Shown here piece by piece: positions 43,743 to 51,636 of a stretch of DNA of 64,000 bases. A program made the translations under genes and the position numbers. The notes beneath the pieces are model-generated. The model had not been told where the DNA came from. It worked only from the letters and a program-made list of their open reading frames with translations, and made no database searches. This DNA is from JAXLVB01 sp046329195 (lineage in GTDB: Bacteria; Bacteroidota; Bacteroidia; Cytophagales; Spirosomataceae). The DNA lies in contig JAXLVB010000001.1 of assembly GCA_046329195.1 (NCBI GenBank), positions 1,736,001 through 1,800,000 on the forward strand, written 5' to 3'. Each line of letters begins with the position of its first letter. Positions within the stretch are counted from its first letter, which is position 1.

Positions 43743-45665
43743 CTATTTCACATACATCATAATCAGCCACAATACGCCGATAACCGCTACGGCCACATAG
43801 AGTTGTATTTTGCCCGACTGCACCGAGCGTGTCAACTTCCCGACTCTCCCTGCCAGCTTCGCCGTGCCATTGACCAAGCCATCTACCACATGAGCATCGG
43901 TCCAAGCACTTAGGTTGGCCAGAGACACTTGCAAAGTAGCCACGGCATTGACCAAGCCATCTACTAGCTGTTGGTCGGCCCAATAGAGCAATTTGCTGAA
44001 TCGCAGGAGGGGCGAAATAACATACCGAGTATAAAGAGCGTCTATATTGACGGTCCAATTAAGCAAGCGGAAAGGGTCCTGGCTAAACCATTGGTAGCTA
44101 ACGTAAATGCCACCCACTGCCAGCAAGGTAGCCACCACACTAATCCAGTGGAGTTCGGGCGTGGTGTTCGGAATTAACTGGAAAAACCAACTGTGCTCAG
44201 CCGAAAGGGGATTCCACGAAAAAGCAAAACCCAGTGAACCTATGGCCAACAGCAAAAGTGGAATTTTGATGTAAATAGAGGTTTCCTGAACCTGTGAGGC
44301 TTCGGCAATCGGGTTGCGGAAGTCGCCCGTAAAAATGAGAACCCACTGCCGAGCCATATAAAACGCCGTTAGTCCTGCCGAGGCAAATCCAGCCAACGGA
44401 ATCAAGTAAGCCAAAGGGTTGGCTTGAGCCGATGCCCAATACCAAGCTCCTGCGAGCAAAGCATCCTTAGACAAAAAGCCTGAAAACAAAGGTAACCCCG
44501 CCAGCGCTGCGGCACAAAGGGTATAGCACCAAAACGTAACGGGCAACTGACTCCGAAGGCCACCCATCAGGCGCATGTCTTGGGCATCGAAAGCGTGATT
44601 GATGCGGTGCAGTGCATGAATAATGGCCCCAGCACTCAAGAAAAGCCCTGCTTTGAAAAACGCATGTGTAAACAAGTGAAACACCGAAGCCGCTGGCGCT
44701 CCTACGCCCATCCCCATGACCATGAGCCCTAATTGCGAGATGGTAGAGTAAGCCAGTACTTTTTTGAGGTCGAACTGGGCCAGCGCATAGAGACCGCCCA
44801 ACAGAGCTGTAAATGCCCCAATGATAGCAATAATGCTGAGGGCGCCAGGCGAGAGTAGTGGGAAAACCCGAGCCAACAAGAAGATACCGGCGGCTACCAT
44901 CGTAGCGGCGTGAATCAAGGCCGAAACGGGTGTGGGTCCTTCCATGGCATCGGGGAGCCAGACGTGCAGCGGAAACTGCGCCGATTTAGCCACCGCACCA
45001 CCAAACAACAACACTCCCACCCACGTAGGCGACACGCAGCCCTGCCAGCATTGATTTATTTCTGAAAAATCGGTAGTACCTAACGAACGATATACATAGA
45101 AAATGCCAACCATGAGCATGGCATCGCCAATTCTATTCACAACAAACGCTTTTTTAGCTGCCGCTACGGCTTCGGGTTTGGTATGCCAAAACCCAACCAA
45201 CAGATAAGAACTGAGCCCTACCAATTCCCAAAAAAAATAAATGACAAAGAGGCTTCGGGAGGTAACAAGCCCCAACATGGCAAAAATAAACAGACTCAAA
45301 AAGGCATAATAGCGGTAGCGGTCGGGCTCTTTGTGCATGTACGACAGTGAAAATACCTGCACTAACAGACCAATAAAATTGACCAACAAGAGCATCAGCA
45401 CTCCCAATTGGTCAAGAAAAACTCCCAGCAAAAAGGGTTTTCCGCCAAAAGTAAACCATTCAATACCAGCAAGATAGGGTAGTGTGGAAGGACTGGCAGA
45501 CAGAAAAATAAGTCCTGAAAGACCTAAGCCCAAAAAAGTAATACAACAAGCCACCCAACCCACGGTCGAATTGGCCTCCCGATTTTTGGCCAGCGCCACA
45601 ACAAACCCTGCCAGTTGCGTCAGCATCATCAGCAAAATCAAATTGGCAGGAATAATGGCAGGCAT
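43743..45665 (-). CDS. nuoL: NADH-quinone oxidoreductase subunit L
   Basis: 640 residues, the largest antiporter-like subunit of the membrane arm. Diagnostic segments are SSYLLVGFWHTKPEAVAAAKKAF, seen as LLVGFWHTKPEA and KKAFVVNRIGD, then KSAQFPLHVWLPDAMEGPTPV and ALIHAATMVAAG. The C-terminus holds a long lateral helix (WADQQLVDGLVNAVATL onward) and a final membrane anchor. It heads the nuoL-nuoM pair. The divergent gene upstream is a hotdog thioesterase. Confidence 0.95.
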   Translation of the reverse strand: MPAIIPANLILLMMLTQLAGFVVALAKNREANSTVGWVACCITFLGLGLSGLIFLSASPSTLPYLAGIEWFTFGGKPFLLGVFLDQLGVLMLLLVNFIGLLVQVFSLSYMHKEPDRYRYYAFLSLFIFAMLGLVTSRSLFVIYFFWELVGLSSYLLVGFWHTKPEAVAAAKKAFVVNRIGDAMLMVGIFYVYRSLGTTDFSEINQCWQGCVSPTWVGVLLFGGAVAKSAQFPLHVWLPDAMEGPTPVSALIHAATMVAAGIFLLARVFPLLSPGALSIIAIIGAFTALLGGLYALAQFDLKKVLAYSTISQLGLMVMGMGVGAPAASVFHLFTHAFFKAGLFLSAGAIIHALHRINHAFDAQDMRLMGGLRSQLPVTFWCYTLCAAALAGLPLFSGFLSKDALLAGAWYWASAQANPLAYLIPLAGFASAGLTAFYMARQWVLIFTGDFRNPIAEASQVQETSIYIKIPLLLLAIGSLGFAFSWNPLSAEHSWFFQLIPNTTPELHWISVVATLLAVGGIYVSYQWFSQDPFRLLNWTVNIDALYTRYVISPLLRFSKLLYWADQQLVDGLVNAVATLQVSLANLSAWTDAHVVDGLVNGTAKLAGRVGKLTRSVQSGKIQLYVAVAVIGVLWLIMMYVK

Positions 45666-45934
45666 CAGGAATGTTGAAGTTTAGGATTGGCCTCAAAAAA
45701 ATTGAATTGCCAAGAAAATTGAACGTATTTGCTAAAAGTTGTGCAAATATCTTTTAAACTGCGTGAGTTTTCAAGCCTCAGCCCCGAATGTGTTCACTTA
45801 CTATTCAGATTTGAGTCGTTATAGTCTGATTTTCAGTGAATTGTGTATTCAACTGAAAGGCTAAAATTTAAAATCCATCTGTTTGTTATCAGGCAAAACG
45901 GCCCAACTCCTGACATAGTCAAAAAATCAATCCT

Positions 45935-46489
45935 ATGACCCCCAAACCCATTGCTCGAACTACCATTACCGAATTGATGATACCGTCGTATGCCAATTTT
46001 GGTGGCAAGATACACGGCGGCATTTTGCTGTCTTTGATGGACAAAGTAGCCTACGCCTGTGCTGCCAAGCACGCAGGTACGTATTGCGTAACGGTGGCCA
46101 TCGAGGGCGTGGAGTTTTTGCAACCCGTCGAGGTGGGTGAGTTGGTGTCGTTACATGCCTCGGTCAACTACGTGGGCCGTACCTCCATGGTGGTCGGGAT
46201 TCGGGTAGAGTCCGAAAACGTACGAACAGGCCTGGTCAAACACACCAATACCTCGTACTTCACGATGGTAGCTAAAGGCAGCGACGACAAGCCTGCCGAA
46301 GTACCGCCACTGATGCTTCAAACCAAAGAAGACGTACGGCGATTTCTGGAAGCCATCAAGCGCAAAGAACTCAAAAACGCCTACAAAGAGCACCTCGACA
46401 ACGCCAAGACCAGCATGGCCATTCACGAAAACCTACATTTTTTGGACCAAGAACGCTGTGTGCTGAGTACCGATTGGGAGAAAAGTTGA
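45935..46489 (+). CDS. Acyl-CoA thioesterase (hotdog fold, YciA/BACH-like)
   Basis: 184 residues. The hotdog core shows YANFGGKIHGGILLSLMDKVAY (seen as GGKIHGGILLSLMDK), the usual catalytic Asp, followed by VEFLQPVEVGELVSLHASVNYVG. A 50-residue helical C-terminal tail ends the protein. It hydrolyses acyl-CoA to free acid and CoA in the cytoplasm; chain-length preference is not clear. It lies between nuoL and nuoK on the opposite strand, with a DUF2911 gene 44 bases later. Confidence 0.88.
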   Translation: MTPKPIARTTITELMIPSYANFGGKIHGGILLSLMDKVAYACAAKHAGTYCVTVAIEGVEFLQPVEVGELVSLHASVNYVGRTSMVVGIRVESENVRTGLVKHTNTSYFTMVAKGSDDKPAEVPPLMLQTKEDVRRFLEAIKRKELKNAYKEHLDNAKTSMAIHENLHFLDQERCVLSTDWEKS

Positions 46490-46505
46490 TTTTTAGATAC
46501 TTTTG
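46474..46505 (+). promoter_or_regulatory. Promoter of the DUF2911 gene
   Basis: TTG at 46474-46476 and TACTTTTG at 46498-46505 with 21 bases between, inside the end of the thioesterase gene and just after it. The DUF2911 ATG is 28 bases further. Confidence 0.5.
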
Positions 46506-46533
46506 CTCAACAACCACAAAATCCTTCAACCTC

Positions 46534-47079
46534 ATGGCGAAAAAAATCTTTATTGGTATTGGCGTCTTGGTCATCGTGTTTATTGCGGCCTTTTTTTACT
46601 TCATGCGCAATACCAAATCGCTAAGCCCTCAAGCTAAAGCATCGTATAATCAAGGTGGCATGGACGTTACCGTTGATTATTGTCAACCATCCAAGCGAGG
46701 CCGACTTATCTTTGGCGAAGAGGCGGCAAAAGCCTTGGTGCCTTATGGAAAAGTATGGCGTACTGGCGCCAACGAAGCCACCCTGATTAAGTTTAATCAA
46801 GATGTTACCGTAGCAGGCAAGCCCCTCAAAGCCGGCGAATATACCCTCTGGACGATTCCGGGTGCTACCGACTGGCAGGTGGTGATTAACAGCGAAACCG
46901 GCCAATGGGGAACCGACTACAACGAAAAAATGGATGTGTTCAGAGCCCCCGTTTCCATCACAGCCAAACCAACCGAAACAGAGACCTTTACAATTGATTT
47001 TGTAGAACAAGCGGGCGGTGCCGACATGATGTTGAGCTGGGATAAGACCGAGGTCATCATCCCGATTCGGAAGCAGTAA
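46534..47079 (+). CDS. DUF2911 family membrane-anchored protein
   Basis: 181 residues from ATG 46534, which begins a clean hydrophobic anchor (IFIGIGVLVIVFIAAFFYFM); the frame reaches upstream into the thioesterase gene. The exported domain has SYNQGGMDVTVDYCQPSKRGRLIFG, seen as VTVDYCQPSKRGR and VWRTGANEATLIKF, and AGEYTLWTIP, the pattern of DUF2911. Role is unknown. Its stop codon directly abuts the convergent stop codon of nuoK. Confidence 0.88.
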   Translation: MAKKIFIGIGVLVIVFIAAFFYFMRNTKSLSPQAKASYNQGGMDVTVDYCQPSKRGRLIFGEEAAKALVPYGKVWRTGANEATLIKFNQDVTVAGKPLKAGEYTLWTIPGATDWQVVINSETGQWGTDYNEKMDVFRAPVSITAKPTETETFTIDFVEQAGGADMMLSWDKTEVIIPIRKQ

Positions 47080-47406
47080 TTAGTTTTTCATCTCGCTGAT
47101 TTCGTCGAGGTGAATGGTTTTGAAGTGCTGATACACCTTGAGCACAATCGCCAAGGCAACCACAGCCTCGGCCACGGCCACCACTATCACAAACAAGGCA
47201 AAAAGCTGGCCGTGCAGCCCCGTGTCGTTCCGACTAAAAGCAACCAAGTTGAGGTTAGCGGCATTCAGCATCAGCTCAATACCCATCAAGACCACAATCA
47301 CATTGCGCTTGGTAATGACGGTAGCTAAACCAATACTAAACAGCAAAGCACTGACCAGTAGGTAGTTAGAAAGCGGTATGAGGGGGGTGTCAGGCATAGC
47401 GAGCAT
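47080..47406 (-). CDS. nuoK: NADH-quinone oxidoreductase subunit K
   Basis: 108 residues with three membrane segments (about 12-32, 37-58, 70-95). The second carries VVLMGIELMLNAANLN with the conserved Glu of the proton pathway. The ORF start and an ATG three codons later are both plausible; the core IPLSNYLLVSALLFSIGL follows. It is cut off from nuoL and nuoM by two opposite-strand genes, and from nuoJ by 41 kb. A plus-strand terminator lies just beyond its start. Confidence 0.93.
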   Translation of the reverse strand: MLAMPDTPLIPLSNYLLVSALLFSIGLATVITKRNVIVVLMGIELMLNAANLNLVAFSRNDTGLHGQLFALFVIVVAVAEAVVALAIVLKVYQHFKTIHLDEISEMKN

Positions 47407-47422
47407 AAATTTAGTACAAAGA

Positions 47423-47465
47423 AAAGCCCTGCATTGGTTTCCTAAAAACTTGCAGGGCTTTTTTT
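47423..47465 (+). terminator. Terminator opposite the nuoK start
   Basis: An 11-base stem AAAGCCCTGCA / TGCAGGGCTTT with a T-run on the plus strand. The nearest plus-strand gene upstream is DUF2911, whose transcript must cross nuoK in antisense to reach it. Confidence 0.7.
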
Positions 47466-47599
47466 ATGGGTTATTTTCTCAAAACGCTAGGTCATGGGCG
47501 TAAATATCATCATCACATTGCCGTAAAAATTATGCTTTTGGTTGTGTGTACATCGCTTTGTGAGTAAATTGCATTGTTTAGACTTTAAAGTAAGAAGAA

Positions 47600-48964
47600 A
47601 TGATAACTATTAACAAATCTCTATTAAGCCCTGACTTAATACAAAGACTTACCAATTTACATTCGGAAATTACCAAATTTCGCCAGGAAGGCGAATTAGA
47701 CCAGCTTTCAAAAGAAAAGTTAAGAGACTATTTTAGAACGCAGCATATTTTTCATAGTGCGGGGATTGAAGGCAATAGGCTAACGTTGCAAGAAACAATG
47801 TTAGTATTGAAAGAAGGCGTTACAATTTCCGAAAAATCAATTCAAGATACGATAGAAGTTAAAAATTTGGGTATTGCTTTTGATTTTTTTTATGAATTGG
47901 CTCAACAAGATACTCCTATTTCAGAAAATTACCTTAAACAAATTCATCAGTTGGTAGTAGGCAATGACCCTTATCTAAATGCGGGAAATTATAGGAATGT
48001 AGGCGTAGTTATAACAGGCTCAGAACATACCCCACCAGAACCATTTGAAGTTCCTTTTAAAATGCAAGAATTAATTGAGTGGTTAAATGAGAATTTTGAG
48101 CAAGAAAATCCTATTATTTTGGCAGCAGTCGCTCATCACGAAATGGCAAAAATACACCCTTTTGCAGATGGGAACGGCAGAACAGCAAGACTACTACTAA
48201 ATCTAATCCTAATGAAAAAAGGCTATCCTATATGTAGTATTAAACGGACTGAACGTCCAAGATATTACATGGCGATGTCGGATGCCGACAATGGGAATTA
48301 TCATCAAATTGTTGAAATGGTTTCAGAAGGTAGTGCGGAACTTTTTGCCCAGTATGTTAGAATAAGAGAAGAAACTAATAGAATAACACAGTTTGCAAAA
48401 AAATGGGGCAATAAAGACATTGAAAGTAAACTTAGAAAAGAAAAAGGTAGGTTTGAACTTTGGCAGAATAGAATGAACCAAATTAAATTAGAGTTTAGAC
48501 AATTTACGGACTTGTTAAATGAAAACTTATCTACATTTGGTGCTACTTACTATGAATACACGCCCATTACTTTTGAAACCTTCCAAGAATTGGAGGAAAG
48601 AGGAAGTGCATCTAATACTTTTTTCTTTTCTATCCGTTTCTATAATCGAGAAACAAAAAAAATTATACAGACCTTTCTTTTCCGATTCTTCAGAGACCAT
48701 AGTAAATTTGGCTTTGATAATCCGATTATTCCTTTAGAGTTAAACTGTTTTAACGTTGAAACAAAAAATTTCCTTGTGATAGAACGATTTGCTTGGGCTG
48801 ATAGAATACAACTAAGATCATTTTATTTTAAACAGTCAAATGATTTAGTGATTACTAAATATAACCGTATAGAAAGAAATACTGTGGAAGAACTAAATCC
48901 TAATCTGATGGGGGTAGTAGAAACCTTTTTTGATGATGTTCTTACTAATGTACTTGGTGTATAA
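47600..48964 (+). CDS. Fic family protein with an N-terminal inhibitory motif
   Basis: 454 residues. The active-site loop is complete: HPFADGNGRTAR with catalytic His186. The inhibitory motif (S/T)xxxE(G/N) is present as SAGIEGN with Ser53 and Glu57, so it is a class II Fic protein, kept quiet until relieved. Family members transfer AMP or another nucleotide group to a Ser, Thr or Tyr of a target. The C-terminal half (about 280-454) is a domain I do not recognise. The gene is noticeably AT-rich, suggesting acquisition. No antitoxin gene is adjacent. Confidence 0.9.
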   Translation: MITINKSLLSPDLIQRLTNLHSEITKFRQEGELDQLSKEKLRDYFRTQHIFHSAGIEGNRLTLQETMLVLKEGVTISEKSIQDTIEVKNLGIAFDFFYELAQQDTPISENYLKQIHQLVVGNDPYLNAGNYRNVGVVITGSEHTPPEPFEVPFKMQELIEWLNENFEQENPIILAAVAHHEMAKIHPFADGNGRTARLLLNLILMKKGYPICSIKRTERPRYYMAMSDADNGNYHQIVEMVSEGSAELFAQYVRIREETNRITQFAKKWGNKDIESKLRKEKGRFELWQNRMNQIKLEFRQFTDLLNENLSTFGATYYEYTPITFETFQELEERGSASNTFFFSIRFYNRETKKIIQTFLFRFFRDHSKFGFDNPIIPLELNCFNVETKNFLVIERFAWADRIQLRSFYFKQSNDLVITKYNRIERNTVEELNPNLMGVVETFFDDVLTNVLGV

Positions 48965-49593
48965 AAAAAGAAAAGCCACACAATATTGTATTTATTAAGC
49001 GTGATTAGTTAAAAATAGCTATGAACACGAGAGCATGCCTGAAATATAAAAATTCGCAACTACCCCTCTCTATGATTTTTTAGGACATAACCTGCTGATA
49101 TTCAGGCGTTTATATTTTTTACAACAAATCATAAAGAGTTGATTATCAGGTGCTTATAAATTTAGAATCCTGTAACGGGATAGGCGTGTAAAAATTCAAC
49201 TGATTTCCTTTATTATAAGGCAGAAAGATGCTAAATTGATTTTTTGCTTTCTATCTGCTTTTGTGTGTATGAAAATGGTATTGCCGTTAATCTTGCCCAG
49301 TACTAATACATTTGCGTTATCTAACTTCACTACCAAAATCGTCCCACGCATTACGGCGGCATGACTTGAGTAAGTACATACAAACTGGTAAGCTAACCCC
49401 TGTTCAGCGTAATGTCTCACTACGTTATGGTAAACACCAATCTCGATTCATCATGGAATTATAAAGCGTTTCCTTCCTAACTCCCACCGACCCAAGTTTA
49501 GCTTAGTCCTCAGCCTGTAGCCCACAGAACGCCTACTCCTGCAAGCGCTTTGTGTGCCACAGGCCGAGGTGTATCAAGCGTAATAGCAAGAAG
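48965..49593. other. Intergenic region holding a decayed gene end
   Basis: 629 bases. The central part (49196-49420) is a degenerate copy of the neighbouring auracyanin-like gene end. The rest, including 49421-49593, shows no open frame of note. Confidence 0.6.
49196..49420 (-). pseudogene. Decayed copy of the auracyanin-like 3' end
   Basis: The minus-strand frame gives AYQFVCTYSSHAAVMRGTILVVK, which mirrors YQFVCTYPGHAAVMRGTIVVVK at the C-terminus of the next gene. The DNA from about 49318 to 49400 matches 49594-49675 closely. In this copy the stop codon after VVK is lost and 42 unrelated residues follow. No upstream part is kept. Confidence 0.75.
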
Positions 49594-51606
49594 TTACTTC
49601 ACTACCACAATCGTCCCACGCATCACGGCGGCATGGCCTGGGTAGGTACACACAAACTGGTAAGTACCGGGCTGGGTAGGGGCTACAAAATAAATGGTTT
49701 CGGAACTGTCGGGCTGCAATAACCCCGTGTGAAACAACACCTTCGCTGACTTGGGAACATAGTCTTGCGCCGAACCTTTGAGTCCTAAGTTGAGCGCTGC
49801 CGTGCCTACTTCGTCGGCGGTGTTGGGTTGGGTAATCACCAAATTGTGCGTCATGTCGTCGTTGTTGTTGAAAATCAACTTAATATGACTTCCTGCTTTC
49901 ACCTGAAACGACTCTGTATCAAACTTTAAACCCGGTTTTGTACCCAAGCTGAGCACTTGGTCGGGGTCACCTGTCCAGTCGGCTGGCATCGTGTTGATTC
50001 GCTTGGCCGAGGCTACGGCTTTGGTGTTTTTGGCACTGGTCTCTGCTTTTTTGGTAGGTTCGGTTTTGGGCATACCCATGTCCATCGTATGGCCAGCGTG
50101 AGCCATTTCGAGCTTTGCTTTTTCGCCTTCGGGGATGTTGTTGAGGGTATAATACCCCACCGTGTGCAGCAGCGACTCGCCCGACTCGGCTGTTACGCCC
50201 GTAGCCTTGATTTCGTGGATATAATACTGACGAACCCCACCCATCACCAACCGTACTTTGAGCCCATCGCTCGACACCAGCGCCGCCTTAACGGTACAAG
50301 GCTCGCTGTTGATGATGGGGCTGCCGTATTCGTGACGGTACTTATAAATGAAGCTATTAGACTCATAACTGGCCGGGTTTTGGGCCACTGTACGATTCAC
50401 AGGCTTGGTAAACTCAATCTCGAAGCCGTCGGGCATGGCTCGGATGGCTTTCATCTCAAACGGCATTTTGCCCGTCCAGACCAAGCGCTGCAAGCCGTAA
50501 GCATCTTTGCCGGTAGAGGCCCAGCCTCGGCTGGTCATGCCACCAAACAGCGAGCCGTCTATGCCCCAACGCAACCGCAACAGCCCTGACTGCCAGCCTT
50601 CTCTGAACGGGAAACAGGCACCTTGATACTCGCCTTTTACTTTTTCTAAAAACATCCGCATCACTTTGGAATGCCCTTGGTCGGCCACAAAGTACTGCCC
50701 TACAAACGGCCCAAAGGCTCCTTTATTGGTGTCTTCGAGGATGTCAGAGGTGGAAATACCCATCAGCGAGTGAGGAAACCACACACACGGCAACTTGAGC
50801 GAAGGCACCTTCTTGGCTGCTTCAAACATCGGTTCGCTGTTGTCGGGGATTTCGGCTAAGGTCAGCTTCAGGGGTGAGTCTGGCTCAAGCGCCCATTTGA
50901 GGCCACCCGGATTACCAGCAAAATCGCCCTTTTCGAGGTGCGTTACTCGGCCAGAGCCTACCCAGTCGCCTTGGTTTTCGCCATAGAAAATATCTCCCGC
51001 TTCGTTGAGGTTAAAGCCTGCCGGTGAGCGCAAGCCCGCAGCAATCGGCTCTACGATTTTGCCATCGGGCGAAATTTTGAGCAACCATCCTCGCCATTTG
51101 GCCATTTTGCCTTCGCCGTAGCCCACCCAAGCCAAATTGAGCGTAACCAACATGTTGCCTTGTTTGTCGAACACAGGGCCGTAGGTGTATTCGTGGTAAT
51201 TGCCCGACAACGGAAACTTCACAATCGGTTCGTAGCGGTCGGCTTTGCCGTCGCCGTCGTCGTCGGTTACTTTGGTGAGCTCGCCTCGTTGCGTACAGTA
51301 AAACGATCCGTCTTTGTAAGCCAATCCGAGCACTTCGTGCATACCCGAGGCAAATTTGGTATAATGCGGCCGGGTTTGGTTGGTCATGTAGGGGTTTTCG
51401 ATGACCCAAATATCGCCACGGCGAGTGCTCACGCCAATGCGCCCATCGGGTAGTACGGCCAAGCCACCTACTTCTAGTTTGATGCTTTCGGGAATCGGCA
51501 CCGTAACGAGTTCGTAGAAATCGTCTTCGGTGAGAGGTTTACTTTTTTGTGCCTGTATCGTGCTGACTATCAGCAAGAAGAGGCCAACTAGTGTATATTT
51601 TTTCAT
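49594..51606 (-). CDS. Sorbosone-dehydrogenase-like propeller with auracyanin-type copper domain
   Basis: 670 residues from ATG 51606, at the start of the signal peptide (MKKYTLVGLFLLIVSTIQAQ); an earlier ATG adds eight residues. The first 420 residues form a six-bladed propeller of the L-sorbosone/glucose dehydrogenase type (GLAYKDGSFYCTQRGELTKV seen as YCTQRGELTKVTDDDGDG, LRSPAGFNLNEAGDIFYGENQG seen as SPAGFNLNEAGD). The last 150 form a plastocyanin-like domain with ligands His in MTHNLV, Cys and His in CTYPGHAAVM, and Met. It is therefore a periplasmic redox enzyme with its own electron carrier. It precedes a PA14/DUF1080 gene by 30 bases upstream on the same strand. Confidence 0.85.
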   Translation of the reverse strand: MKKYTLVGLFLLIVSTIQAQKSKPLTEDDFYELVTVPIPESIKLEVGGLAVLPDGRIGVSTRRGDIWVIENPYMTNQTRPHYTKFASGMHEVLGLAYKDGSFYCTQRGELTKVTDDDGDGKADRYEPIVKFPLSGNYHEYTYGPVFDKQGNMLVTLNLAWVGYGEGKMAKWRGWLLKISPDGKIVEPIAAGLRSPAGFNLNEAGDIFYGENQGDWVGSGRVTHLEKGDFAGNPGGLKWALEPDSPLKLTLAEIPDNSEPMFEAAKKVPSLKLPCVWFPHSLMGISTSDILEDTNKGAFGPFVGQYFVADQGHSKVMRMFLEKVKGEYQGACFPFREGWQSGLLRLRWGIDGSLFGGMTSRGWASTGKDAYGLQRLVWTGKMPFEMKAIRAMPDGFEIEFTKPVNRTVAQNPASYESNSFIYKYRHEYGSPIINSEPCTVKAALVSSDGLKVRLVMGGVRQYYIHEIKATGVTAESGESLLHTVGYYTLNNIPEGEKAKLEMAHAGHTMDMGMPKTEPTKKAETSAKNTKAVASAKRINTMPADWTGDPDQVLSLGTKPGLKFDTESFQVKAGSHIKLIFNNNDDMTHNLVITQPNTADEVGTAALNLGLKGSAQDYVPKSAKVLFHTGLLQPDSSETIYFVAPTQPGTYQFVCTYPGHAAVMRGTIVVVK

Positions 51607-51636
51607 GATGAAATAGCTTTTTTGAAGCAAATAGGT

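Noticed and set aside
47756..47776. Considered as a toxin-antitoxin pair with the Fic gene
   Set aside because: No small antitoxin frame lies upstream, and the inhibitory motif is in the Fic protein itself.
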